Notes: generated by a model not told the origin, from the letters alone. A stretch of DNA of 27,811 nucleotides from Saccoglossus kowalevskii (GCF_000003605.2 NW_003139904.1:1-27811), one strand, 5' to 3'; positions 8,862 through 20,341 are shown, counted from the first letter of the stretch. Program-made: numbers and translations.

Positions 8862-8933
8862 GGCTTGTTGGTCTAGTGGTACGATTCCTGTTTCGGGTAC
8901 AGGAGGTCCCGGGTTCGAACCCAGGGCAAGCCC
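8862..8933 (+). tRNA. tRNA-Pro(CGG) copy 21, T-stem mismatch
   Basis: The 3' half reads CCAGG-GCAAGCC, giving a G51-A63 mismatch and a T7-G66 wobble. The spacer upstream carries CACATTTGTATCAATGAC and GTTATGCTATTTAG, shared with copies 25, 40 and 54. T5. Confidence 0.75.
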
Positions 8934-9291
8934 TTAGTTTTTAACTGGAACGGTACTTCACCTTATCATTTAACAATTAAGTAATTTGTATAAACTTGCA
9001 GATTGTTGCAATATAAAGTAACACATGATGCACAGGTTTCCAACTCCAGTAAAACATATTCGCTCTCTGAAAGTAATTGATGCTATGTAAATTCATAGAA
9101 TAAGTGATCACAACTGTATCAAAGACTTATTAATCTCGATTTCGACTTCCAGAAGTTGAGATTAGGAACCGCGGGCAACCCACATGTTATGTTATTTAGA
9201 AAACATATACTATGTATTAGGTCTTGTGGTACAATTTATTTCTAATTCAATTTCTGAAACTCGAGGTTGAGAATTCTGTTAATGCGTCATT

Positions 9292-9363
9292 GGCTTGTTG
9301 GTCTAGTGGTACGATTCCTGTTACGGGTACAGGAGGTCCCGGGTTCGAACCCCGGACAAGCCC
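9292..9363 (+). tRNA. tRNA-Pro(CGG) copy 22 lacking U33
   Basis: All stems pair, but the anticodon loop is TACGGGT: base 33 (9323) is A, not the near-invariant U that makes the anticodon U-turn. Translation activity would be expected to drop. T5. Confidence 0.8.
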
Positions 9364-9731
9364 TTGCTTTTTAACTGGACTGGAATGGAATGGTACTTCA
9401 TCTTATCATTTAACAATTATGTAATTTGTATAAACTTGCAGATTGTTGCAATATAAAGTAACAAATGTTGGACAGGTTTCCAACTCCAGTAAAAAATATT
9501 CGCTCTCTGAAAGTAATTGATGCTATGTAAATTCATAGAATAAGTGATCACAATTGTATCAAAGACTTATTAATCTCGATTTCGACTTCCAGAAGTTTGG
9601 ATTAGGAACCGCCGGCAACCCACATGTTATGTTATTTAGAAAACATGTACTATGTATTAGGTCTTGTGGTACAATTTATTTCTAATTCAATTTCCCAAAC
9701 TCGAGGTTGAGAACACTTCTAATGCGTCATT

Positions 9732-9803
9732 GGCTTGTTGGTCTAGTAGTACGATTCTTGTTTCGGGTACAGGAGGTCCCGGGTTCAAACCCCGGACAAG
9801 CCC
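9732..9803 (+). tRNA. tRNA-Pro(CGG) copy 23, D-loop GG lost
   Basis: Stems pair, but the D loop reads TAGTAGTAC, replacing the first G of the conserved GG that contacts the T loop and lies in the A box. CTTGT anticodon stem, T5. Copies 23-25 repeat the order and spacing of 19-21 at an offset of about 1749 bp. Confidence 0.8.
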
Positions 9804-10171
9804 TTGCTTTTTAACTGGACTGGAATGGAATGGTACTTCATCTTATCATTTAACAATTATGTAATTTGTATAAACGTTTTCATTGTTGCAATATAAAGTA
9901 ACACATGTTGGACAGGTTTCCAACTCCAGTAAAACATATTCGCTCTCTGAAAGTAATTGATGCTATGTAAATTCATAGAATAAGTGATCACAATTGTATC
10001 AAAGACTTATTAATCTCGATTTCGACTTCCAGAAGTTTAGATTAGGAACCGCCGGCAACCCACATGTTATGTTATTTAGAAAACATGTACTATGTATTAG
10101 GTCTTGTGGTACAATTTATTTCTAATTCAATTTCCCAAACTCGAGGTTGAGAACACTTCTAATGCGTCATT

Positions 10172-10243
10172 GGCTTGTTGGTCTAGTGGTACGATTCCTG
10201 TTTCGGGTACAGGAGGTCCCGGGTTCAAACCCCGGACAAGCCC
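10172..10243 (+). tRNA. tRNA-Pro(CGG) copy 24
   Basis: Intact family 'c' gene with CCTGT anticodon stem and TTCAAAC T loop; T5. Confidence 0.94.
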
Positions 10244-10609
10244 TTGCTTTTTAACTGGACTGGAATGGAATGGTACTTCATCTTATTATTTAACAATTAT
10301 GTAATTTGTATAAACGTTTTCATTGTTCAATATAAAGTAACACATGTTGGACAGGTTTCCAACTCCAGTAAAAATATTCGCTCTCTGAAAGTAAATTATG
10401 CTATGTAAATTCATAGAATATGTGATCACATTTGTATCAATGACTTATTAGTCTCGATTTCGACTTCCAAAAGTTAAAGTTACGAACCCCGGGCAACCCA
10501 CATGTTATGCTATTTAGAAAACATATACTATGTATTAGGTCTTGTGGTACAGATAATTTCGAATTCAATTTCCCAAACTCGAGGTTGAGAACAGTGTTAA
10601 TGCTTCAAT

Positions 10610-10681
10610 GGCTTGTTGGTCTAGTGGTACGATTCTTGTTTCGGGTACAGGAGGTCCCGGGTTCGAAACACGGACAAGCCC
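10610..10681 (+). tRNA. tRNA-Pro(CGG) copy 25, T-arm variant
   Basis: T arm reads TTCGAAA-CACGG, giving a G52-A62 mismatch and A60. The same variant recurs in copies 35 and 57. CTTGT anticodon stem; T6. Confidence 0.75.
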
Positions 10682-11044
10682 TAGTTTTTTAACTGGAATG
10701 GAATGGTACTTCATCTTATCATTTAACAATTATGTAATTTGTATAAACTTGCAGATTGTTGCAATATAAAGTAACAAATGTTGGACAGATTTCCAACTCA
10801 AGTAAAACATATTCGCTCTCTGAAAGTAATTGATGCTATGTAAATTCATAGAATAAGTGATCACAACTGTATCAAAGACTTATTAATCTCGATTTCGACT
10901 TCCAGAAGTTGGGATTAGGAACCGCGGGCAACCCACATGTTATGTTATTTAGAAAACATATACTATGTATTAGGTCTTGTGGTACAATTTATTTCTAATT
11001 CAATTTCTGAAACTCGAGGTTGAGAATTCTGTTAATGCGTCATT

Positions 11045-11116
11045 GGCTTGTTGGTCTAGTGGTACGATTCCTGTTTCGGGTACAGGACGTCTCGGGTTCG
11101 AACCCCGGACAAGCCC
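11045..11116 (+). tRNA. tRNA-Pro(CGG) copy 26
   Basis: Variable/T region is ACGTC-TCGGG (T49-G65 wobble), a mark shared with copies 32, 38, 43 and 52. Other stems perfect. T6. Confidence 0.92.
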
Positions 11117-11478
11117 TGTTTTTTAACTGGAATGGAATGGTACTACATCTTATCATTTAACAATTATGTAATTTGTATAAACTTGCAGATTGTTGCAATA
11201 TAAAGTAACAAATGTTGGACAGGTTTCCAACTCCAGTAAAAAATATTCGCTCTCTGAAAGTAATTGATGCTATGTAAATTCATAGAATAAGTGATCACAA
11301 TTGTATCAAAGACTTATTAATCTCGATTTCGACTTCCAGAAGTTTAGATTAGGAACCGCCGGCAACCCACATGTTATGTTATTTAGAAAACATGTACTAT
11401 GTATTAGGTCTTGTGGTACAATTTATTTCGAATTCAATTTCCCAAACTCGAGGTTGAGAACAGTGTTAATGCTTCAAT

Positions 11479-11550
11479 GGCTTGTTGGTCTAGTGGTACG
11501 ATTCCTGTTTCGGGTACAGGAGGTCCCGGGTTCAAACCCCGGACAAGCCC
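11479..11550 (+). tRNA. tRNA-Pro(CGG) copy 27, mosaic flanks
   Basis: Intact gene with a family 'a' 5' flank (CAGTGTTAATGCTTC) but a family 'c' 3' half and tail (TTCAAAC, GTTTTCATTG). This suggests exchange inside the tRNA. T5. Confidence 0.93.
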
Positions 11551-11918
11551 TTGCTTTTTAACTGGACTGGAATGGAATGGTACTTCATCTTATCATTTAA
11601 CAATTATGTAATTTGTATAAACGTTTTCATTGTTGCAATATAAAGTAACACATGTTGGACAGGTTTCCAACTCCAGTAAAAATATTCGCTCTCTGAAAGT
11701 AAATTATACTATGTAAATTCATAGAATATGTGATCACAATTGTATCAAAGACTTATTAGTCTCGATTTCGACTTCCAAAAGTTAAAGTTAGGAACCGCGG
11801 GCAACCCACATGTTATATTTATTTAGAAAACATATACTATGTATTAGGTCTTGTGGTACAATTAATTTCTAATTCAATTTCTGAAACTCGAGGTTGAGAA
11901 TTCTGTTAATGGGTCATT

Positions 11919-11990
11919 GGCTTGTTGGTCTAGAGGTACGATTCCTGTTTCGGGTACAGGAGGTCCCGCGTTCGAACCCTGCACAATCCC
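11919..11990 (+). pseudogene. tRNA-Pro(CGG)-like family 'd', copy 28
   Basis: Same T-stem (CCGCG/CCTGC) and acceptor (ACAATCC) defects as copy 9. T9 run, the longest in the array. Confidence 0.85.
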
Positions 11991-12354
11991 TGTTTTTTTT
12001 TAACTGGAATGGAATGGTACTTCAGTTTATCATTTAACAAGTATGTAATTTGTATAAACTTGCAGATTGTTGCAATATAAAGTAACAAATGTTGGACAGG
12101 TTTCCAACTCCAGTAAAAATATTCGCTCTCTGAAAGTAAATTATGCTATGTAAATTCATAGAATATGTGATCACAATTGTATCAAAGACTTATTAGTCTC
12201 GATTTCGACTTCCAAAAGTTAAAGTTAGGAACCGCGGGCAACCCACATGTTATGTTATTTAGAAAACATATACTATGTATTAGGTCTTGTGGTACAATTA
12301 ATTTCTAATTCAATTTCTGAAACTCGAGGTTGAGAATTCTGTTAATGGGTCATT

Positions 12355-12426
12355 GGCTTGTTGGTCTAGAGGTACGATTCCTGTTTCGGGTACAGGAGGT
12401 CCCGCGTTCGAACCCTGCACAATCCC
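12355..12426 (+). pseudogene. tRNA-Pro(CGG)-like family 'd', copy 29
   Basis: Same defects as copy 28, next to it. The tail lost about 30 bp including the GGAAT repeats, so TGTTTTATCATTTAAC leaves only T4. Confidence 0.85.
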
Positions 12427-12615
12427 TGTTTTATCATTTAACAATTAAGTAATTTGTATAAACTTGCAGATTGTTGCAATATAAAGTAACACATGTTGCA
12501 CAGGTTTCCAACTCCAGTAAAAATATTCGCTCTCTGAAAGTAAATTATGCTATGTAAATTCATAGAATATGTGATCACAATTGTATCAAATACTTATTAG
12601 TCTCGATTTCGACTT

Positions 12616-12668
12616 NNNNNNNNNNNNNNNNNNNNNNNNNNNNNNNNNNNNNNNNNNNNNNNNNNCCC
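12616..12668 (+). other. Assembly gap hiding one or more tRNA units
   Basis: Fifty Ns (12616-12665) run from the spacer motif CGACTT straight to CCC, the last three bases of a tRNA. In a full unit these points are about 245 bp apart, so at least about 195 bp is missing and 50 looks like a placeholder. The body of copy 30 lies in the gap, and whole extra units may as well. Confidence 0.9.
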
Positions 12669-13031
12669 TTGTTTTTTAACTGGAATGGAATGGTACTTCA
12701 TCTTATCATTTAACAATTATGGAATTTGTATAAACTTGCAGATTGTTGCAATATAAAGTAACAAATGTTGGACAGGTTTCCAACTCCATTAAAAAATATT
12801 CGCTCTCTGAAAGTAATTGATGCTATGTAAATTCATAGAATAAGTGATCACAATTGTATCAAAGACTTATTAATCTCGATTTCGACTTCCAGAAGTTTAG
12901 ATTAGGAACCGCCGGCATCCCACATGTTATGTTATTTAGAGAACATATACTATGTATTAGGTCTTGTGGTACAATTTATTTCTAATTCAATTTCCCAAAC
13001 TCGAGGTTGAGAACACTTCTAATGCGTCATT

Positions 13032-13103
13032 GGCTTGTTGGTCTAGTGGTACGATTCCTGTTTCGGGTACGGGAGGTCCCGGGTTCAAACCCCGGACTAG
13101 CCT
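13032..13103 (+). tRNA. tRNA-Pro(CGG) copy 31, acceptor mismatch
   Basis: Acceptor ACTAGCC mismatches T5 with T68, base 73 is T, and the anticodon stem ACGGG has a T-G wobble. T5. Confidence 0.75.
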
Positions 13104-13468
13104 TTGCTTTTTAACTGGACTGGAATGGAATTGTACTTCATCTTATCATTTAACAATTATGTAATTTGTATAAACTTGCAGTTTGTTGCAATATAAAGTA
13201 ACATATGTTGCACAGGTTTCCAACTCCAGTAAAACATATTCGCTCTCTGAAAGTAATTGATGCTATGTAAATTCATATAATAATTGATCACAACTGTATC
13301 AAAGACTTATTAATCTCGATTTCGACTTCCAGAAGTTGAGATTAGGAACCGCGGGCAACCCACATGTTATGTTATTTAGAAAACATATACAATGTATTAG
13401 TCTTGTGGTACATTTATTTCTAATTCAATTTCTGAACTCGAGGTTGAGAATTCTGTTAATGCGTCATT

Positions 13469-13540
13469 GGCTTGTTGGTCTAGTGGTACGATTCCTGTTT
13501 CGGGTACAGGACGTCTCGGGTTCGAACCCCGGACAAGCCC
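13469..13540 (+). tRNA. tRNA-Pro(CGG) copy 32
   Basis: ACGTC-TCGGG type, all stems paired with wobble; T6. Confidence 0.92.
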
Positions 13541-13903
13541 TGGTTTTTTAACTGGAATGGAATGGTACTTCATCTTATCATTTAACAATTATGTAATTTG
13601 TATAAACTTGCAGATTGTTGTAATATAAAGTAACAAATGTTGGACAGGTTTCCAACTCCAGTAAAAAATATTCGCTCTCTGAAAGTAATTGATGCTATGT
13701 AAATTCATAGAATAAGTGATCACAATTGTATCAAAGACTTATTAATCTCGATTTCGACTTCCAGAAGTTTAGATTAGGAACCGCCGGCAACCCACATGTT
13801 ATGTTATTTAGAAAACATGTACTATGTATTAGGTCTTGTGGTACAATTTATTTCTAATTCAATTTCCCAAACTCGAGGTTGAGAACACTTCTAATGCGTC
13901 ATT

Positions 13904-13975
13904 GGCTTGTTGGTCTAGTGGTACGATTCTTGTTTCGGGTACAGGAGGTCCCGGGTTCAAACCCCGGACAAGCCC
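13904..13975 (+). tRNA. tRNA-Pro(CGG) copy 33
   Basis: Family 'c', CTTGT stem, T5. Copies 33-34, 36-37 and 50-51 are three versions of the same pair (439-bp spacing). Confidence 0.93.
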
Positions 13976-14342
13976 TTGCTTTTTAACTGGACTGGAATGG
14001 AATGGTACTTCATCTTATCATTTAACAATTATGTAATTTGTATAAACGTTTTCATTGTTGCAATATAAAGTAACACATGTTGGACAGGTTTCCAACTCCA
14101 GTAAAAATATTCGCTCTCTGAAAGTAAATTATGCTATGTAAATTCATAGAATATGTGTTCACAATTGTATCAAAGACTTATTAGTCTCGATTTCGACTTC
14201 CAAAAGTTAAAGTTAGGAACCGCGGGCAACCCACATGTTATGTTATTTAGAAAACATATACTATGTATTAGGTCTTGTGGTACAATTAATTTCTAATTCG
14301 ATTTCTGAAACTCGAGGTTGAAAATTCTGTTAATGCGTCATT

Positions 14343-14414
14343 GGCTTGTTGGTCTAGAGGTACGATTCCTGTTTCGGATACAGGAGGTCCCGGGTTCGAA
14401 CCCTGGACAATCCC
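14343..14414 (+). tRNA. tRNA-Pro(CGG) copy 34, family 'd-prime'
   Basis: Acceptor ACAATCC gives a C3-U70 mismatch, and the anticodon loop TTCGGAT has A37 in place of G37. T stem CCGGG/CCTGG pairs with one wobble. D loop TCTAGAGG. T6 after TGGTA. Confidence 0.7.
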
Positions 14415-14778
14415 TGGTATTTTTTAACTGGAATGGAATGGTACTTCATCTTATCATTTAACAAGTATGTAATTTGTATAAACTTGCAGATTGTTGCAAT
14501 ATAAAGTAACAAATGTTGGACAGGTTTCCAACTCCAGTAAAAAATATTCGCTCTCTGAAAGTAATTGATGCTATGTAAATTCATAGAATAAGTGATCACA
14601 ATTGTATCAAAGACTTATTAATCTCGATTTCGACTTCAGAAGTTTAGATTAGGAACCGCCGGCAACCCACATGTTATGTTATTTAGAAAACATGTACTAT
14701 GTATTAGGTCTTGTGGTACAATTTATTTCTAATTCAATTTCCCAAACTCGAGGTTGAGAACAGTGTTAATGCTTCAAT

Positions 14779-14850
14779 GGCTTGTTGGTCTAGTGGTACG
14801 ATTCTTGTTTCGGGTACAGGAGGTCCCGGGTTCGAAACACGGACAAGCCC
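14779..14850 (+). tRNA. tRNA-Pro(CGG) copy 35, T-arm variant
   Basis: Same TTCGAAA-CACGG T arm as copies 25 and 57; T6. Confidence 0.75.
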
Positions 14851-15213
14851 TAGTTTTTTAACTGGAATGGAATGGTACTTCATCTTATCATTTAACAATT
14901 ATGTAATTTGTATAAACTTGCAGATTGTTGCAATATAAAGTAACAAATGTTGGACAGGTTTCCAAATCCAGTAAAAAATATTCGCTCTCTGAAAGTAATT
15001 GATGCTATGTAAACTCATAGAATAAGTGATCACAATTGTATCAAAGACTTATTAATCTCGATTTCGACTTCCAGAAGTTTAGATTAGGAACCGCCGGCAA
15101 CCCACATGTTATGTTATTTAGAAAACATGTACTATGTATTAGGTCTTGTGGTACAATTTATTTCTAATTCAATTTCCCAAACTCGAGGTTGAGAACACTT
15201 CTAATGCGTCATT

Positions 15214-15285
15214 GGCTTGTTGGTCTAGTGGTACGATTCTTGTTTCGGGTACAGGAGGTCCCGGGTTCAAACCCCGGACAAGCCT
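15214..15285 (+). tRNA. tRNA-Pro(CGG) copy 36
   Basis: Stems intact (CTTGT wobble), but base 73 is T instead of C. T5. Confidence 0.88.
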
Positions 15286-15652
15286 TTGCTTTTTAACTGG
15301 ACTGGAATGGAATGGTACTTCATCTTATCATTTAACAATTATGTAATTTGTATAAACGTTTTCATTGTTGCTATATAAAGTAACACATGTTGGACAGGTT
15401 TCCAACTCCAGTAAAAATATTCGCTCTCTGAAAGTAAATTATGCTATGTAAATTCATAGAATATGTGATCACAATTGTATCAAAGACTTATTAGTCTCGA
15501 TTTCGACTTCCAAAAGTTAAAGTTAGGAACCGCGGGCAACCCACATGTTATGTTATTTAGAAAACATATACTATGTATTAGGTCTTGTGGTACAATTAAT
15601 TTCTAATTCGATTTCTGAAACTCGAGGTTGAAAATTCTGTTAATGCGTCATT

Positions 15653-15724
15653 GGCTTGTTGGTCTAGAGGTACGATTCCTGTTTCGGGTACAGGAGGTCC
15701 CGGGTTCGAACCCTGGACAATCCC
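15653..15724 (+). tRNA. tRNA-Pro(CGG) copy 37, family 'd-prime'
   Basis: C3-U70 acceptor mismatch (ACAATCC) and T-stem G51-U63; otherwise intact with G37. T6. Confidence 0.75.
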
Positions 15725-16089
15725 TGGTATTTTTTAACTGGAATGGAATGGTACTTCATCTTATCATTTAACAAGTATGTAATTTGTATAAACTTGCAGA
15801 TTGTTGCAATATAAAGTAACAAATGTTGGACAGGTTTCCAACTCCAGTAAAAAATATTCGCTCTCTGAAAGTAATTGATGCTATGTAAATTCATAGAATA
15901 AGTGATCACAACTGTATCAAAGACTTATTAATCTCGATTTCGACTTACAGAAGTTGAGATTAGGAACCGCGGGCAACCCACATGTTATGTTATTTAGAAA
16001 ACATATACTATGTATTAGGTCTTGTGGTACAATTTATTTCTAATTCAATTTCTGAAACTCGAGGTTGAGAATTCTGTTAAAGCGTCATT

Positions 16090-16161
16090 GGCTTGTTGGT
16101 CTAGTGGTACGATTCCTGTTTCGGGTACAGGACGTCTCGGGTTCGAACCCCGGACAACCCC
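16090..16161 (+). tRNA. tRNA-Pro(CGG) copy 38, acceptor mismatch
   Basis: ACGTC-TCGGG type; acceptor ACAACCC gives a C3-C70 mismatch. T6, then the GGAAT repeats are missing (AACTGGTACTTC). Confidence 0.75.
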
Positions 16162-16514
16162 TGGTTTTTTAACTGGTACTTCATCTTATCATTTAACAAT
16201 TATGTAATTTGTATAAACTTGCAGATTGTTGCAATATAAAGTAACAAATGTTGGACAGGTTTCCAACTCCAGTAAAAAATATTCGCTCTCTGAAAGTAAT
16301 TGATGCTATGTAAATTCATAGAATAAGTGATCACAATTGTATCAAAGACTTATTAATCTCGATTTCGACTTCCAGAAGTTTAGATTAGGAACCGCCGGCA
16401 ACCCACATGTTATGTTATTTAGAAAACATGTACTATGTATTAGGTCTTGTGGTACAATTTATTTCTAATTCAATTTCCCAAACTCGAGGTTGAGAACACT
16501 TCTAATGCGTCATT

Positions 16515-16586
16515 GGCTTGTTGGTCTAGTGGTACGATTCCTGTTTCGGGTACAGGAGGTCCCGGGTTCAAACCCCGGACAAGCCC
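16515..16586 (+). tRNA. tRNA-Pro(CGG) copy 39
   Basis: Intact family 'c' gene, T5. Confidence 0.94.
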
Positions 16587-16953
16587 TTGCTTTTTAACTG
16601 GACTGGAATGGAATGGTACTTCATCTTATCATTTAACAATTATGTAATTTGTATAAACGTTTTCATTGTTGCAATATAAAGTAACACATGTTGGACAGGT
16701 TTCCAACTCCAGTAAAAATATTCGCTCTCTGAAAGTAAATTATGCTATGTAAATTCATAGAATATGTGATCACATTTGTATCAATGACTTATTAGTCTCG
16801 ATTTCGACTTCCAAAAGTTAAAGTTACGAACCCCGGGCAACCCACATGTTATGCTATTTAGAAAACATATACTATGTATTAGGTCTTGTGGTACAGATTA
16901 TTTCGAATTCAATTTCCCAAACTCGAGGTTGAGAACAGTGTTAATGCTTCAAT

Positions 16954-17025
16954 GGCTTGTTGGTCTAGTGGTACGATTCCTGTTTCGGGTGCAGGAGGTC
17001 CTGGGTTCGAACCCCGGACAAGCCC
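16954..17025 (+). tRNA. tRNA-Pro(CGG) copy 40
   Basis: Anticodon stem GCAGG (T31-G39 wobble) and T stem CTGGG (T50-G64 wobble); all paired. Family 'a', T5. The same variant is copy 54. Confidence 0.9.
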
Positions 17026-17383
17026 TTAGTTTTTAACTGGAACGGTACTTCTTCTTATCATTTAACAATTAAGTAATTTGTATAAACTTGCAGATTGTTG
17101 CAATATAAAGTAACACATGATGCACAGGTTTCCAACTCCAGTAAAACATATTCGCTCTCTGAAAGTAATTGATGCTATGTAAATTCATAGAATAAGTGAT
17201 CACAACTGTATCAAAGACTTATTAATCTCGATTTCGACTTCCAGAAGTTGAGATTAGGAACCGCGGGCAACCCACATGTTATGTTATTTAGAAAACATAT
17301 ACTATGTATTAGGTCTTGTGGTACAATTAATTTCTAATTCAATTTCTGAAACTCGAGGTTGAGAATTCTGTTAATGGGTCATT

Positions 17384-17455
17384 GGCTTGTTGGTCTAGAG
17401 GTAGGATTCCTGTTTCGGGTACAGGAGGTCCCGCGTTCGAACCCTGGACAAACCC
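17384..17455 (+). pseudogene. tRNA-Pro(CGG)-like family 'd', copy 41
   Basis: T stem CCGCG/CCTGG keeps the C52-C62 mismatch; acceptor ACAAACC mismatches at 3-70; the D arm reads GTAGGATT. T8. Confidence 0.82.
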
Positions 17456-17819
17456 TGTTTTTTTTAACTGGAATGGAATGGTACTTCAGTTTATCATTTA
17501 ACAAGTATGTAATTTGTATAAACTTGCAGATTGTTGCAATATAAAGCAACAAATGTTGGACAGGTTTCCAACTCCAGTAAAAAATATTCGCTCTCTGAAA
17601 GTAATTGATGCTATGTAAATTCATAGAATAAGTGATCACAATTGTATCAAAGACTTATTAATCTCGATTACGACTTCCAGAAGTTTAGATTAGGAACCGC
17701 CGGCAACCCACATGTTATGTTATTTAGAAAACATGTACTATGTATTAGGTCTTGTGGTACACTTTATTTCTAATTCAATTTCCCAAACTCGAGGTTGAGA
17801 ACACTTCTAATGCGTCATT

Positions 17820-17891
17820 GGCTTGTTGGTCTAGTGGTACGATTCTTGTTTCGGGTACAGGAGGTCCCGGGTTCAAACCCCGGCCAAGCAT
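17820..17891 (+). pseudogene. tRNA-Pro(CGG) copy 42, acceptor damaged
   Basis: The acceptor 3' strand is CCAAGCA followed by T73, breaking pairs 1-72 and 7-66. Anticodon and T arms are intact; T5. Confidence 0.75.
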
Positions 17892-18258
17892 TTGCTTTTT
17901 AACTGGACTGGAATGGAATGGTACTTCATCTTATCATTTAACAATTATGTAATTTGTATAAACGTTTTCATTGTTGCAATATAAAGTAACACATGTTGGA
18001 CAGGTTTCCAACTCCAGTAAAAATATTCGCTCTCTGAAAGTAAATTATGCTATGTAAATTCATAGAATATGTGATCACAATTGTATCAAAGACTTATTAG
18101 TCTCGATTTCGACTTCCAAAAGTTAAAGTTAGGAACCGCGGGCAACCCACATGTTATGTTATTTAGAAAACATATACTATGTATTAGGTCTTGTTGTACA
18201 ATTAATTTCTAATTCGATTTCTGAAACTCGAGGTTGAGAATTCTGTTAATACGTCATT

Positions 18259-18330
18259 GGCTTGTTGGTCTAGTGGTACGATTCCTGTTTCGGGTACAGG
18301 ACGTCTCGGGTTCGAACCCCGGACAAGTCC
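18259..18330 (+). tRNA. tRNA-Pro(CGG) copy 43
   Basis: ACGTC-TCGGG type with a G2-U71 wobble (ACAAGTC). The 5' flank is a mosaic (TTAATACGTCATT), as at copy 59. T6. Confidence 0.88.
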
Positions 18331-18693
18331 TGGTTTTTTAACTGGAATGGAATGGTACTTCATCTTATCATTTAACAATTATGTAATTTGTATAAACTTG
18401 CAGATTGTTGCAATATAAAGTAACAAATGTTGGACAGGTCTCCAACTCCAGTAAAAAATATTCGCTCTCTGAAAGTAATTGATGCTATGTAAATTCATAG
18501 AATAAGTGATCACAATTGTATCAAACACTTATTAATCTCGATTTCGACTTCCAGAAGTTTAGATTAGGAACCGCCGGCAACCCACATGTTATGTTATTTA
18601 GAAAACATATACTATGTATTAGGTCTTGTGGTACAATTTATTTCTAATTCAATTTCCCAAACTCGAGGTTGAGAACACTTTTAATGCGTCATT

Positions 18694-18765
18694 GGCTTGT
18701 TGGTCTAGTGGTACGATTCCTGTTTCGGGTACAGGAGGTCCCGGGTTCAAACCCCGGACAAACCC
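18694..18765 (+). tRNA. tRNA-Pro(CGG) copy 44, acceptor mismatch
   Basis: C3-A70 mismatch (ACAAACC). Flank ACACTTTTAATGCG, a family 'c' variant shared with copies 45 and 47. T5. Confidence 0.75.
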
Positions 18766-19133
18766 TTGCTTTTTAACTGGACTGAAATGGAATTTTACTT
18801 CATCTTATCATTTAACAATTATGTAATTTGTATAAACGTTTTCATTGTTGCAATATAAAGTAACAAATGTTGGACATGTTTCCAACTCCAGTAAAAAATA
18901 TTCGCTCTCTGAAAGTAATTGATGCTATGTAAATTCATAGAATAAGTGATCACAATTGTATCAAAGACTTATTAATCTCGATTTCGACTTCCAGAAGTTT
19001 AGATTAGGAACCGCCGGCAACCCACATGTTATGTTATTTAGAAAACATATACTATGTATTAGGTCTTGTGGTAAAATTTATTTCTAATTCAATTTCCCAA
19101 ACTCGAGGTTGAGAACACTTTTAATGCGTCAAT

Positions 19134-19204
19134 GGCTTGTTGGTCTAGTGGTACGATTCCTGTTTCGGGTACTGGAGGTCCCAGTTCGAACCTCGGACAA
19201 GCCC
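19134..19204 (+). pseudogene. tRNA-Pro(CGG) copy 45, broken
   Basis: One base is missing from the T arm (CCCAGTTCGAACCTCGG), and ACTGG mismatches the anticodon stem. The tail joins CCC directly to T7 and then has an atypical spacer (CTTAACAATGATGAATTATG). Confidence 0.8.
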
Positions 19205-19557
19205 TTTTTTTAACTGGAATGGTGCTTCATCTTAACAATGATGAATTATGTAATTTGTATAAACTTGCAGTTTGTTGCAATATAAAGTAACACATGTTGG
19301 ACAGGTTTCCAACTCCAGTAAAACATATTCGCTCTCTGAAACTAATGATGCTATGTAAATTCATAGAATAAGTGATCACAACTGTATCAAAGACTTATAT
19401 CTCGATTTCGACTCCCAAAAGTTGAGATAAGGAACCCAGGGCAACCCGCATGTTATGTTATTTAGAAAACATATACTATGTATAGGTGTTGGGGTACAAT
19501 TTAATTCTAATTCAATTTCAGAAACTCGAGGCTTGAGAACACAGTTAATGCGTCATT

Positions 19558-19584
19558 GGCTTGTCGGTCTAGTTGTACGATTCC
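19558..19584 (+). pseudogene. tRNA-Pro copy 46, 5' fragment
   Basis: Only about the first 27 bases remain (GGCTTGTCGGTCTAG onward, with G9-region and D-loop changes). The sequence then jumps at CGATTCC into the spacer motif AATTATGTAATTTG. About 90 bp, covering the anticodon, T arm, terminator and GGAAT repeats, was deleted, shortening this unit to 344 bp. The unit upstream is the rare CGACTCCCAAAAGTTGAG type. Confidence 0.88.
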
Positions 19585-19901
19585 AATTATGTAATTTGTA
19601 TAAACTTGCAGATTGTTGCAATATAAAGTAACAAATTTTGGACAGGTTTCCAACTCCAGTAAATAATATTCGCTCTCTGAAAGTAATTGATGCTATGTAA
19701 ATTCATAGAATAAGTGATCACAATTGTATCAAACACTTATTAATCTCGATTTCGACTTCCAGAAGTTTAGATTAGGAACCGCCGGCAACCCACATGTTAT
19801 GTTATTTAGAAAACATATACTATGTATTAGGTCTTGTGGTACAATTTATTTCTAATTCAATTTCCCAAACTCGAGGTTGAGAACACTTTTAATGCGTCAT
19901 T

Positions 19902-19973
19902 GGCTTGTTGGTCTAGTGGTACGATTCCTGTTTCGGGTACAGGAGGTCCCGGGTTCAAACCCCGGACAAGCCC
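19902..19973 (+). tRNA. tRNA-Pro(CGG) copy 47
   Basis: Intact, T loop TTCAAAC, flank ACACTTTTAATGCG, T5. Confidence 0.94.
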
Positions 19974-20341
19974 TTGCTTTTTAACTGGACTGGAATGGAA
20001 TGGTACTTCATCTTATCATTTAACAATTATGTAATTTGTATAAACGTTTTCATTGTTGCAATATAAAGTAACAAATGTTGGACAGGTTTCCAACTCCAGT
20101 AAAAAATATTCGCTCTCTGAAAGTAATTGATGCTATGTAAATTCATAGAATAAGTGATCACAATTGTATCAAAGACTTATTAATCTCGATTTCGACTTCC
20201 AGAAGTTTAGATTAGGAACCGCCGGCAACCCACATGTTATGTTATTTAGAAAACATGTACTATGTATTAGGTCTTGTGGTACAATTTATTTCTAATTCAA
20301 TTTCCCAAACTCGAGGTTGAGAACACTTCTAATGCGTCATT

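Larger units (their letters stand above)
15015..17114 (+). repeat. Five-unit block duplicated at 21019-23128
   Basis: Copies 36-40 match copies 50-54 in order, subfamily and private marks. tRNA starts are offset by 6004 bp for the first three and 6014 bp for the last two; a 10-bp loss of (GGAAT)2 after copy 38 explains the step. Matching stops at the right where 17115 reads GATGCACAGG and the partner reads GTTGGACAGG. The left edge is approximate. Confidence 0.85.

Noticed and set aside
14354-14599. Minus-strand frame of about 81 codons recurring in several spacers
   Set aside because: Near-identity among copies reflects homogenisation. It is broken in many units, lacks recognisable domains and covers spacer plus the antisense tRNA.
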